Positions 10,476-21,775 of a stretch of 64,000 nt of DNA are shown in pieces. Where the stretch lies: positions 92,912 to 156,911 of the forward strand of contig CAUYUJ010004969.1 of assembly GCA_963575745.1 (NCBI GenBank), given 5' to 3'. The notes under the pieces are model-generated. The model worked only from the letters and a program-made list of their open reading frames with translations. It did no database searches and was not told the origin of the DNA. Each line of letters begins with the position of its first letter. Positions within the stretch are counted from its first letter, which is position 1. Both the position numbers and the translations under genes were made by a program. The stretch comes from Prorocentrum cordatum. Lineage: Eukaryota; Sar; Dinophyceae; Prorocentrales; Prorocentraceae.

Positions 10476-10640
10476 GCACGCGACGACGACGACGCCAAGT
10501 GACGACAAGCGACGACAGGCGACGACAGGTGACGACTGGCACCGACGACGACGACAAGTGACGACGACGACAATGACGACAGGCGACGATAGGCGTTGAC
10601 GGGCGACGACAGGCGACGACAGGCAAACTACGACGACGAC

Positions 10641-10678
<38 letters not shown>

Positions 10679-10725
10679 AACGACGACGACGACGACGACG
10701 GCCACAAGCGACGACAGAGCGACGA
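10240..10725 (+). repeat. (GAC)n/(GACGACAGGC)n repeat
   Basis: About 480 bp mixing GAC triplets with a degenerate GCGACGACAGGCGACGACA word and a central CGGCAG/CGGCGG block. Confidence 0.93.
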
Positions 10726-10735
10726 CAAGTTATAC

Positions 10736-10863
10736 CGGGCGCCTGGCGAAAGGCAGCCTCATCGACTGCCCGGACGTCAGCCGACGCTGCAACCGCTCGC
10801 GGTCGGCCTCCGGCAGCGCCTCGAAGGCGCCCTGGAGCATCGCGGCGAGCTCGTCCTCTCGCA
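10736..10863 (-). CDS. Exon-like island, helical Glu/Arg/Leu-rich
   Basis: The minus strand carries about 42 codons reading REDELAAMLQGAFEALPEAD followed by RERLQRRLTSGQSMRLPFAR. This is a charged, helix-forming, protein-like segment. It is preceded by a C-run ending in CAG (acceptor-like) and followed by GTATAA (canonical GT donor), and it is bounded downstream by a (GAC)n tract. This is the best exon candidate in the window. No protein family is recognised. Neighbouring exons were not identified, so reading phase across the introns cannot be tested here. Confidence 0.45.
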
Positions 10864-10869
10864 CTGGGG

Positions 10870-11545
10870 GGCCCCAAGACCCCATCAGGTCGGGAACCAA
10901 AATTACGAAAGGCAATTTAATCCTTTCCGTCGCGCTGGCTTTTAGAACAACAAAAACAAAAATACGCGACCTCAAATATGTCGCATCCACGCATGCACGC
11001 GCAAGCACGCTCGCCAACTGCAGCTCTGAGCATACACGCGTGGAACGATCGATACGCGTCGGAAGCCAAGCGCGCGGGAGCGCACTCCAAAACATGGGCA
11101 AGAAACCTGGCGGAGCCCAAAAATATACTTCCTGGCGATTTCGAAAGGTCGCCACACAAACGGCTGCGCAAATCCGGCGGACATTGCCGCAGGCACCTGG
11201 ACAATGGTTGCACTCACCTACACGTTGAAGCGGCACACCCTTGTAATCCCCGCGCGGCTCGCAACACTCATGGGAAGTCTCTGCGGGCCAGCCCCAAAAC
11301 CGCACTCAAAAACGGGGGAAGCTCAACAATGTGGATGCCGCGCCGCAACATCCCGGACCTCTCCCGGGGCGCCACAGAAGGCTAGTCAAACAGCAGAAGG
11401 GCTTCTTGGAAACCCCGCCGACTTCTGAGAAGGCCTGCCCCCTCTCACTTCGGGCGGCCAAGAGGGGGGCGTCCAAAAGGGGGGGGGCGCAAATCATGGC
11501 CGGCGGCATGTGCGCGGCCCAGCGGGGGACCAGGGACGTAATGTA
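10870..11545. other. No recognised gene
   Basis: Unique moderately GC-rich sequence with open frames on both strands and no domain or motif. A CTTCTTGGAAACCCCGCC segment at about 11,402 recurs near 11,682. Confidence 0.4.
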
Positions 11546-11547
11546 CT

Positions 11548-11768
11548 AAGAAGAGGCGCCATGAGATCTGAGGAAACATCATGGCCCACCATGATATCTT
11601 TTCTCTCTCTCTCTCTCTCTCTCTCCCTCTCCCTCTCTCTTCCCTGATCTCTCCCTCACGCCCTCCTGTTCGAGTTTTGCGCTTCTTAGAAACCCCGCCA
11701 CCTTCTGAGAAATAAGAAGAGGCGCCATGAGATCTGAGGAAATATCATGGCCCACGCCATGATATCCC
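11548..11768. repeat. Direct repeat with internal palindrome
   Basis: AAGAAGAGGCGCCATGAGAT and the following ~30 bp occur at about 11,549 and again at 11,715. The second copy ends in ATATCATGGC-CCAC-GCCATGATAT (11,741-11,764), a perfect 10-bp-arm hairpin. A (CT)n run lies between the copies at 11,600-11,640. Confidence 0.75.
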
Positions 11769-11769
11769 C

Positions 11770-12165
11770 CCCCCTGGTCATCACCCCCCTCCTTTGCCGC
11801 CCCCCCTCGCTGCCCGCCCTGGCGCGCCGCCAGCACGGGGAGCGCACGACGGCGCCGCTGAGCGACGGCCACCGAGGCCACGCGCCGCGGAGCGGCAGGC
11901 CCGCAGGCGCCACCGGCGCGCCGTGTGGCGCGGAAGGAGAACGTGCGGAGCCCGCGCGGCGGACTGCCGCACCATAAGAGTCCCGGGGCGCAGGGACTCA
12001 CCATTCAGAGAAAGGGCAGGCCAGAAACCCTGGTGAGACCAAGGATTTGGGCTTCCTCGCCGAGGCTGTCCTGGACGCCCTGACATCTCGCGCCCCCCCC
12101 CCCCCCGTCCAGGTCCAGGGGAGGGGGGAGGGGTAAACCGGAGAGAGAGAGAGAGAGAGAGATGC
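11770..12165. other. GC-rich unique sequence, poly-C and (GA)n
   Basis: A GC-rich segment (11,790-11,970) with ambiguous frames, then a C homopolymer (about 12,094-12,107) and a (GA)n run (about 12,142-12,162). No gene is recognised. Confidence 0.45.
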
Positions 12166-12169
12166 GTCG

Positions 12170-13400
12170 ATCGTGAGCCCAACAAATACTTCACAATCTT
12201 TTCTGCACCTACTCCTAATTGCTTTTCTACAAGCCTCGCAGCGAGTGAACCAACACCACACTGAAATCTCAACAGATCTGAATACTCTTGAAAAACATGC
12301 AGCCACAAAAAAATTAGGGAGCGACGAAAGGGGGAAGAAAACTAACAAAGAAAAACATTTTTACGCACTCAATTTCCAGAGCGTGCCCGAAACAGCACGG
12401 CTGGCCAGACGCGAGAAAGGAGAGGAGAGAGAGGGAGATGGAGGAAAAGGACAGAATCCGCAAAAAAGGAAAAGAAGGAACTGGAAGGCGCCGGACGCGT
12501 CGGGCGAGAAATTCGGTTGCGGACCGGGCACCGCTCAGAACCCACACGGACTGGAAGAGCCGAAAAGAGGAGGGACGACAGCAACACGCAAAGAAAGAAG
12601 CAGGAGGAGAAGGGTATAGAAAAGGAGGGAAGGGAGAGAAAAGGAAAGAACGAGAAACAATAACGGATACTAATCAGAAAAAAAACATTCCCTGCAACTG
12701 CGCAAACGGTGATGCGCGATCGGGACAGGGCAACAAAAAAATTGCGAATCAGGGCCGGAAATCGCCACATCACGAATCAAGGCCTCCAAACAAAAATTGA
12801 ACATCGTGAACTGATAGAGTGACTACCTGTCTGGGAAAAGTGGGAACTGCAGCCTGGTGCGAGAAGACCCGACGAAAAAAACTGAACTAAAGCCACGCGC
12901 AAAACATTAATAACTTGCTCAAGCGTTGCGATGTCTCTTCTTCCGCACAGCTGAACGCGCGCCAGATCGTCTCTGACACTGTTTTCGACCAAACAAATCG
13001 CACTCTGGTCTTCCACAGAACAATTTATCCCAGACGTAACACCCGTGCAAAAATACAAAAAAATCCTAACGGCCTAGCACACAACCCATGATCATATTAT
13101 CGATACGCACCAGGGCAATATGCTTTTTCTTAACAATTACCCGTGCGCTGCTCCAACCGCAAGGACACCGAGCACGCTTTCCACGAAAAAAACACGCGGT
13201 TCGATCGAAGGCGCCGCTGACAAAGGGGCAATATAAACGACGCGGCCACTAAAACGACAGGCATAACAAAATACAGCACTGCGTCGACCCTGACACAAGG
13301 CGGCGCAATCACCCGATCTCCTCTTTTCCGGGGTTGACTGGAAATGATGAAGGCAAACTGCTGTTCAGAGGTCACATACAAAACAAATGTACCTGTCCAC
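12170..13400 (-). pseudogene. Decayed LINE RT and 3' UTR, duplication copy 1
   Basis: Antisense remnant of the same LINE family as elements A, B and F. Near 13,210 the minus strand reads FVSGAFDR, matching RT motif A (SDVSGAFD). Near 12,940 it reads LCGRRDIA, matching LCTRRDIS of element F. The stretch 12,300-12,660 corresponds to the element B 3' UTR: the conserved stretch GCGCCGGACGCG then CACCGCTCAG lies at the same spacing. Between these blocks large parts of the RT, including any FADD, are missing. The remnant is non-functional. A second copy lies at 15,740-17,010. Confidence 0.75.
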
Positions 13401-15290
13401 GACTCTGTACGTTCGAAATTGTGTTTGTCCAGACCCCATGGTTGACAAACAAATATTTCACGTCGTCGAAATCAAAGCGCATTACGACAAAATTCTTAGA
13501 TGCATTTGATTCGCATTCCAAAAATTTGTTGTTCGATATCTGTTCTTTGCGCCGTGGTTCGGAAACTTCGCGTTGTCGAACCCGCCGAGAGGCCCCAGGA
13601 GGTCTCAGGAGGCATCAAGAAGCTCCAAGAGGCTTCCAATGCAAATCGATTCAAAATCATCAGGCGCGTTCGTCTGCACCTAAAGGTCTGAACTCGGTCT
13701 GCTACTCGAGATAGGTCCGCAAAACTATTCGTATTCTACCGATTTGTGTTTGAAATGCTGATGAGTTTCATCACTTAACTCGACCTGCACATGAGCTTGG
13801 GAGCAAGAAAATCATCAAGCGCGCAAATCTGGAATATATATATATGCGCTTGAATTGGGTCTCTTATGAACGAAGAAGCCGAACAACTAATGATATTCTG
13901 CTATTTTCCTGGTGATGGAATTGGCTTGTTTGACTTAACTCGAGCTGCAGATGAGCTTCAGAGCTCTTAGACACAACAATCGAAACAGAATCATCAGCCA
14001 CGCTATTTGGAAATATCTGGATGCCTGAACTCAGTCTGCTATCATCGCTTGGACTGAAAAAATAGCTAATTTCTTGGAGATGGTATTGGTTTTCTTGGTT
14101 TTACTCGTGCTGCCGATAAACTACAGAATTGTTCAGCAGCAATGGGAGAGGAATCATCAGGGGCACAACTTACATTGTATCTAGACGCCTGAAATCAGTC
14201 TGCTATCAGCGCTCGGGCTGAAAAACTATGTCTTCTCTGCTAATTCTTGGGAGATAAAATATGGCAAGGAAGCTCTACGAGTTTCCGGCGGTAACCAAAG
14301 ATGACGGTTTATCGCCGGTGCCCAGTATCGCAGAGGTTGCCTTAGCTAGTTGCTGGACGCTTAAGAGTAATTTCACAGCAATGCAGGGCTAGTTGGCAAA
14401 AAAAATCTCGAAATTCAAGACTTCGTTAGAGCTGTAACATTTTTTCCAGTGAATATCATTCCCGCTCGCCGACTTAATTTCAAGCCGATCGGAGATTTAT
14501 CTACGCCAAAACAACGCTCTGGCGGGATTGCTTCTTTCGAGTCATCTTAACAGGTGCTGCGGGGATGCTCTGCTTAACTCGAGCTGTAGGATAGCCAAAG
14601 GGCTGGCACGCACACGTCGGTCTAGAATTGTCAGGCACGTACGTCTGAAGCATCTAGAAATCTGAATTAGGAGATAGTTTATATTATGCCGAATGTTACC
14701 ATCATTGTTGCGCTTCCGCTTCGGTATAATATGAAATATGCAATTGATGATTCGAAAAGATGTTCTGACACGTCTAGTGGCTGCGTCAATTGGGGTAAAA
14801 TCACCTTTCTTCGGAGGTAGCCAAACAATTAATATTCACTGGGAATAATAATTATCTACTTGTAGGAAAATATTCGGCAGCTATTCGGGTGAAGGCAAAT
14901 CAATTTCTTTCCTACCTTAAAATGAAAGGATAATTTCCCTGTACCATATTTCTGCTATCGCGTTCGTGTAATTAAGTTTGAACGTTATTCCTGCACATTA
15001 GATCAACTAAACACGGTCAGTTATTCACAGTCTAGGAACCTAATCAGAATCATTTGGAAACAACCTTGGAAGGTCAATGGACAACAAAAAAAGATTCAAA
15101 AGGTCGCCCAGTGGAATCATATAACGATTCGATGGTTCAACAACAAAGTTGAGATACGCAATGATCTCAAACACTCCTTCATATATGTGCCAGGATGTAT
15201 ACTATTGAAAAAGATGTATATACAACCTAATTACGCAATAAAAATATAAACAACAATAATATTAGTCGCGCGTTGTTATTCATCCAAGAG
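12300..15290. repeat. Segmental duplication, copy 1
   Basis: A 3-kb direct duplicate of 15,860-21,601: the LINE remnant, a shared block at 13,400-13,740 (equals 17,000-17,400), satellite monomers (13,740-14,700) and a ~530-bp flank (14,761-15,290, beginning TGTTCTGACA; equals 21,087-21,601). Most aligned stretches differ by scattered substitutions and small indels. Confidence 0.85.
13740..14750 (+). repeat. ~176-bp satellite, short array
   Basis: Degenerate monomers with landmark words AACTCGAGCTGCAGATGAGC, TATCTAGACGCCTGAA and GGTCTGCTATCAGCGCT. This is the same satellite as in 17.4-21.1 kb but with fewer, more diverged units. No coding potential. Confidence 0.8.
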
Positions 15291-15740
15291 TTTAAGAAAA
15301 TATATGTAGTTTACAAACAGCACATGATTCAGAGAATAATACGTTATTTAAACAAAGGGAACCTGAAATAATTGATAACTGCATTCATTAATGAACCTAA
15401 CGTTTGTCCGTATTCTAATAATAGAAAATGCAAAATTCTGTCAACGCGAATTTTATTTTGAAAACCGAATTGTTGAATCAAGGCGGAAAAACTATCATCT
15501 CGTCGGTTTTCGAAAGGTCGTCAACTCGCTCTATCTGATTGCCGAGTTTGTCTAGTTTTGTTCGTTTACCGATTTCAGAACATTTCATATATTAACAAAA
15601 TGTGCATATTGCTTTTTTAATGTTATACATGTCAAAAACTTCTAAGCAATAACACATTTTCATGAAAAAACAATAATACATATCATGATTCATGATTCTC
15701 TAGGATAGGTGTTCGAACAAATGGAGCAGTTTCATAGATG
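15290..15740. other. AT-rich spacer between the duplication copies
   Basis: AT-rich sequence with no counterpart after copy 2, where LINE A begins instead. No open frame of note. Confidence 0.5.
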
Positions 15741-16617
15741 TGGTTTAGATACATTGTTCTGACAATGAAAAGAAATAGTTCCGAATCACTTCTACAAACT
15801 GATTTGTTTAACAATGATGACGATGCAATATCAGATTTCGAAAGGAAGGACAAAAAAACTGTTTCAAAATTAGGGAACGACGAAAGGAGGAAGACAACTA
15901 ACGAAGAGAAACATTTTTACGCACTCAATTTCCAGAGCGCGCCCGAAACAGCACGGCCGGCCAGACGCGAGAAAGGAGAGGAGAGAGAGAGGGAGATGGA
16001 GGAAAGGGAAAGAATCCGCAAAAAGGGAAAAGAAGGAACTGGAAGGCGCCGGACGCGTCGGGCGAGAAATTCGGCTGCGCACTGGGCACCGCTCAGAACC
16101 CACACGGACTGGAAGAGCCGAAAAGAGGACGGACAACAGTACCACAAAGAAAGAATCAGGAGGAGGAGGGTATAGAAAAGGAAGAAAGGGAGAGAAAAGG
16201 AAAAAACGAGAAACAAAAACGGATACTAATCAGAAAAAAAAACCATCCCCTGCAACTGCGCAAACGGTGATACGCGATCGGGACAGGGCAACAAAAAAAA
16301 TGCTAATCAGGGCCGGAAATCGACACATCACGAATCAAGGCCTCCAAACAAAAATTGAACATCGTGAACTGAAAGAGTGACTACCTGTCTGGGAAAAGCG
16401 GGACGGACCTGCAGCCTGGCGCGACAAGACTAGACGAGAAAAACTAAGCAAAAACTTGCTCAAGCGTTGCGATGCCTCTTCTTGCGCACGGCTGAACGCG
16501 CGCCAGATCGTCTATAACACTGTTTTCGACCAAACAAATCGCACTCTAGTCCTCCACGGAAACAAATTATCCCAGACGTAACACCTGGGCGAGAGAGAGA
16601 GAGAGAGAGAAGAAGAA

Positions 16618-16649
<32 letters not shown>

Positions 16650-17010
16650 AGAAGAGGAAGTGTATATATATATATAAAAAAAACAAAAAACAAAAAACAC
16701 AAAAAAAAAAAAACTAGCGGCCTAGCACACAACCCATGATCATGTTATCGATACGCACCAAGGCAATATGCTTTCTCTTAACAATTACCCGTGCGCTGCT
16801 CCAACCGCATAGGCACCGAGCACGCTTTCCACGGAAAAACCACGCGACTCGATCGAAGGCGCCGCTGACAAAAGAGCAATACAAACGACGCGGCCACTAA
16901 AACGACAGGCATTAAAAATACAGCACTGCGTCGACCCTGACACAAGGCGGCGCAATCACCCGATCTCCTCTTTTCCGGGGTTAAGGCAAACTGCTGTTCA
17001 GAGGTCACAT
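15740..17010 (-). pseudogene. Decayed LINE RT and 3' UTR, duplication copy 2
   Basis: Second copy of the antisense LINE remnant: 3' UTR signature at 15,880-16,200, the RT C-terminal region to about 16,560, and the motif A region near 16,860. It differs from copy 1 by a microsatellite insertion at 16,590-16,690 (GA, GAA and TA runs plus A-rich sequence). It is non-functional. Confidence 0.75.
16588..16715 (+). repeat. (GA)n(GAA)n(TA)n microsatellite
   Basis: Compound microsatellite ending in A-rich AAACAAAAAACA sequence. It is absent from duplication copy 1, so it arose or expanded after the duplication. Confidence 0.9.
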
Positions 17011-17399
17011 ACAAAACAAATGTACCTGTCCACGACTCCACACGTTCGAAATCGTGCTTGCCCAGACCCCATGGTTGACAAACAAAAATATTACACGTCG
17101 TCGAAATCAAAGCGCATTACAACAAAATTCTTCGATGCATTCGATTCGCTTTCCAACAGTTTGTTTTTAGATATCTGTTGTTTGCGCCGTGGTTCGGAAA
17201 CTTCGCGCTGTCGAACCCGCCAAGAGGCCCCAGGAAGTCTCAGGAGGCATCAAAAAGCTCCAAGAGGCTTCCAATGCAAATCGATTCAAAATCATCAGGC
17301 GCGTTCGTCTGCACCTAGAGGTCTGAACTCGGTCTGCTACTCGAGATAGGTCCGCAGAACTATTCGTATTCTACCGATTTGTTTTTGAAATGCTGATGA

Positions 17400-20300
17400 G
17401 TTTCATCACTGAACTCGACCTGCACATGAGCTTGAGAGCAAGAAAATAAGAAAGCGCGCTAGTCTGGAATATCTAGACGCTTGAATTGGGTCTCTTATGA
17501 ACGAAGAAGCCAAACAACTAATCATATTATGCAATTTTCCTGGTGCTGGAGTTGGTTTTCTTGACTTAACTCGAGCTGCAGATGAACTTCTGAACACTTA
17601 GACACAACTATCGGAACAGAATCAGCAGCCACGCTATTTGGAAATATCTAGCGCTTGGACTGCAAAAAATAACTAAGATGAACTACAGAATTGTTCAGCA
17701 GCAATGGGAGAGGAATCATGACGGGCACAACTTAAATGTATCTAGACGCCTGAAATCAGTCTGCTATCAGCGCTCGGGCTGAAAAACTATGTCTTCTCTG
17801 CTAGTTCTTGGAGAAAAATATGGCAAGGAAGCTCTACGAGTCTTCCGGCGGTAACCAAAAATGACGGTTTATCGCCGGCGCCCAGTATCGCAGAGGTTGC
17901 CTTAGCTAGTTGCTGGACGCTTAAGAGTAATTTCACAGCACTGCAGGGCTAAGTGGCAAAAACATTCCCGAAATTCAAGACTTCGTTAGAACTCTAATAT
18001 TTTTTCCAGTGAATATCATTCCCGCTCGCCGACTTAATTTCAAGCCGATCGGATATTTATCTATGCCAAAACAACGCTCTGGCGGGATTGCTTCTTTCGA
18101 GTCATTTTAACAGGTGCTGCGGGGATTCTCTGCATAACTCGAGCAGTAGGAGAGCCAAAGGGCTGGTACGCACACATCGGTCTAGAATTGTCAGGCACGC
18201 ACGTCTGAAGAACTTAGAAATCTGAAGTAAGAGATAGTTTATAGTATGCCGAATGTTACCATCCTTGCTGCGCTTCCACTTCGGTATAATATGAAATAAC
18301 TCGTAAAGCTTCCCTTAGCTAGTTGCTGGAAGCTTAAGAGTAATTCAGGGGCGCTGGAGAGCTAGTTGGCAAGAAAAATATCGACTGACCTTTTGGTGAC
18401 TCTTGCTCGGTTGAACATTATGTTCTCGAAATTCAACATATTCCCGCTTGTCGTCTTAATATCAGCTCGATCGGGTACCTGCTACTGCCAAAAACATCCC
18501 GGCGGGATCGGCCGTTTCGAGTCATCTTGACACACACTGACGGTTTTCTGTACTTAACTCGAGATTTAGGAGAGCTACAGAGCTGGTACGCACAGAAACC
18601 GATTCAGAATCATCCAGCGCCTTCATCTGAAGCATCTAGAGGTCTGAACTCACTCTGCTACTCGAGCTAGGTCCGCGAAACTATTCGTATTCTACCGATT
18701 TTCTTGACAGACGCTGTCGCTTTTCGGTACTTCACTCGAGCTGTAGGAGGGCTACAGATCTGGTGCGCCCATGTAATCGATTCAGAATAATCAGACGCGT
18801 TTGCCTCAAGCATCTAGAGGTCTGCACTCGGTCCACTACTCGAGCTAGGTCCACAAAACTATTCGTGTTGTACGAAAGTTGTTGACAAGTGCTCTCGGTT
18901 TTCTGTACGAAACTCGAACTGTAGGAGAGCTACATAGCTTGTACGCCCACGTAATCGATCCAGAATCATCATGGGCGTTCGTCTGAAGCATCCAGAAGTC
19001 TGAACTCGGTCTACTACTCGACCTAGGTCCGTAAAACTATTCGTATTGTACGAACTCTCTTGACAGCTGTTGTCGGTTTTCTGTACTTAACTCGAGCTGT
19101 AGGACAGCTACAGAGCTGATGCGCACACGTTCTCGATTGAGAATCCCCAGGCGCGTTCGTCCGAAGCATCTAGAGGTCCGAACTCGGTCTGCTACTCGAG
19201 CTAGGTCTGCGAAACTATTCGGATTCTACCGATTTGTTTTCGAGATGATGGTGAGCTCCTTGACTGAAGTCGAGCTGCATCTAAGCTCCAGAGCTATTTG
19301 GCACATAAATCGGGAGGCAATTATCAGACGCGCTAGTCGGAAGTATCTAGACGCTTGGATTTGGTCTGTTCTCAGCACACATGCCGAACGACTATTCATA
19401 TTCTGCTTTTTTCCTGGTGATGGAACGGCTTGACTAAACTCGAGCTGCAGATGAGCTCCCGAGCTCTTAGGCACAGCAATCGGAAGACAATCATGAGGCG
19501 TGCTATTTGATAGTATCTAGACCCCTAAAATCAGTGTTCTATCAGCGCTCGGGCTGAACAACTATTCGTACTCTGCTAATTTCTTGGAGACGGTATTGGT
19601 TTTCTTGGTCAACTCGCGCTGCAGATGAGCTACAGGGCTGTTCTGCACAGCAATCCGAAGGATATCATTAGAGGCGCTAGTTGATGGTTTTGGTTTTCTT
19701 GACTTAACTCGGCCTGCAGATACAGCTACAGAGCTGTTCGGCACAGCAGTGGGAAGAGCATAATCAGACGCGAAGTCTGAAGTATCTAGACGCCTGAACT
19801 CGGTGTGCTATGAGCGCTGGGGCTGAACAACTATTCGTGCTCTGCTGATTATCGGGCGATGGCTTTGGTTTTCTTGGCCTAACTCAAGCTGCAGATAAGC
19901 TACAGAGCTGCTTGGCACGGCAATCAGAAGGAAATAATCAGGCGTGCTGATTTGAAGCATCTAGACGCCTGAACTCGGTCTGCCATCAGCGCTGGGGCTG
20001 AAAAACTATTCGTGCTCTGTTTTTTTTTAGGGACGGTTATGGTCTGTATTTACGCAATTCGGCGCAGCAGTCGGAAGGAAATCAACAGGCGCGCTAGCTC
20101 AAAGTGTCCAGACGCCTTTCGAGAGATGCTTTTCACTCGCTCCTTCTTCTCCTCCACGCCTTCCTGCATGAGACCGCGCCCTCGCGCGCGCAATGCGAAA
20201 TTGCCGCGCCCGCATTGCACGAGGAAGCTCCACGACTTCCCGGCGGCAATCTACGTTGACCGTTCACCGCCGGCTCCCAGTTCGAAAAATATCTAACCAT

Positions 20301-21080
20301 TCATTTTGAGATGTCAGATTGACTCGTAGAATTTCCCTAGGAGCGTTAGCGGCGAAGCTAAAAGAGTAATTCCGGTGCGCTGGGGGCTAGTTGGCAACAA
20401 AAATATCGACGGAAGTTTGGGGAATGTTTGACCTGTTGAAATTGAATTTCAGGAAAAATTTAACAGTTCGTTAGAGCTCTCGTATTTTTCTCATCATGTT
20501 AGATCTTATTGCCGCTCGCCGTCTCAATCTCAGCTCGATCGGGTACCTATTACTGCCAAAAAACACTCCGGCGGGATCGGCTGTTTCGTTCATCTTGACA
20601 CGTGCTGTCGGTTTTCTTAAGTTAACTCGAGCTGTAGGACAGCTACAGAGCTGGTAGGCACACCTAATCGATCTAGAATCGGCAGGCACGTTCGACTGAA
20701 GTATCTCGGCGTCTGAACTCGGTCTGCTACACGAGCTAGGTCCGCAAAACTGTTCGTACTCTACTAATGTTTTTGGAGATGGTAATGCGTTTCTTCACTT
20801 AACTCGAGCTGCAGATGAGCTGCAGAGCTCTCTGCCACAACAATCGGAATGAGATTATTGGGCGCGCTAGTCTGGAATATCTAGACGCCTGAAATCGGTA
20901 CGTTATCAACGCTAAAGCCCAAACACTATTCGCACTCTCCTAATTTTCTGGCAATGGTGCTTGTTTTCTTGACTTAACTCGAGCTGCAAATGCGCTACAA
21001 AACTGTTAAGCACAACCCTTGGAAATGACTTCGGGCGCGCTAGCTGAAAGTATCTAAATGCTTGAGCGGTCTGCTATCAG
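17400..21080 (+). repeat. ~176-bp satellite array
   Basis: Tandem monomers marked by the word ACTCGAGCTGYAG. Starts near 18,556, 18,735, 18,912, 19,088, 19,264, 19,436 and 19,611 give spacings of 173-179 bp. Later ones at 20,628, 20,800 and 20,976 give 172 and 176. One unit (19,611-19,708) is shortened. Shared words include AACTATTCGTATTCTAC and CATCTAGAGGTCTGAACTC. Two subfamilies are visible (GCTGTAGGAGAGC and GCTGCAGATGAGC types). The region is AT-rich compared with most of the window. Confidence 0.9.
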
Positions 21081-21586
21081 ACAAAATGTTCTGACAAACC
21101 TAGTGGCATCAATTTGAATAAAGTCCTCTTTCTTCGAAGGTACCCAAACAAGTAATATTCAATGGAAATGAAAATTATCTACTTGTAGGTATATATTCGG
21201 TAACTATTCAGATGATAACGAATCAATTTCTTTCCAACAATGAAATAAAAAAGATAATTTCCCTGTACCATGTTTCTGCTTCCGTGCTCGTTTATTTAAG
21301 CTTCAACGCTTTTGATACACATTGAATCAAATACAGGTTCAGTTATTCGTAATCTAGGAGCCTAATCAGACTCATGTGAAACCAACCTTGGCACGTAAAT
21401 AGACAACAAAAAAAGATTCAAAACGTCGCCCAATCGAATCATATAACGATTCGATAGTTCAACAGCAAAACTGAGATACAAAATGATATCAAACACTCCT
21501 TCATATATGTGCCCGAATAGATATTATAAAATAAAATGAATACAACCCCAATACGCAATCTATAAAGAAAAAATGTTAGTCGCGCA

Positions 21587-21661
21587 TTGTTATTAATCAA
21601 GCTGTTGTGGTTCAAGCTGTTGCGGCTCAAGCTGTTGCGGCTCAGGCTGTTGTGGCACGAG
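21587..21661 (+). promoter_or_regulatory. 15-bp tandem units at LINE A 5' end
   Basis: Four consecutive 15-bp units follow a diverged one: CTGTTGTGGTTCAAG, CTGTTGCGGCTCAAG, CTGTTGCGGCTCAGG and CTGTTGTGGCACGAG (21,602-21,661). Each ends like the 3' part of the dinoflagellate spliced leader (CCATTTTGGCTCAAG) and has the same 15-nt length as known relict-leader units. Element F starts with related units. They could be relict spliced leaders or LINE promoter monomers. Confidence 0.6.
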
Positions 21662-21775
21662 CTGAAGCTACCAAACCAAACTGCTCATTGGAGCAGTCTA
21701 TCTTCGCCTGTCGCCGGGGCGGTCTACCACCACAATTTTTTACCATTCTCACTGCACTTATTCCCTCAGTCAGCC

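Larger units (their letters stand above)
15860..21601. repeat. Segmental duplication, copy 2 (satellite-expanded)
   Basis: Same layout as copy 1 but 5.7 kb long, because the satellite part has grown from about 1 kb to about 3.7 kb. The right edge matches copy 1 until CATCCAAG/AATCAAG, where copy 2 continues into LINE A. This gives an empty-site comparison for the LINE A 5' end. Confidence 0.85.
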
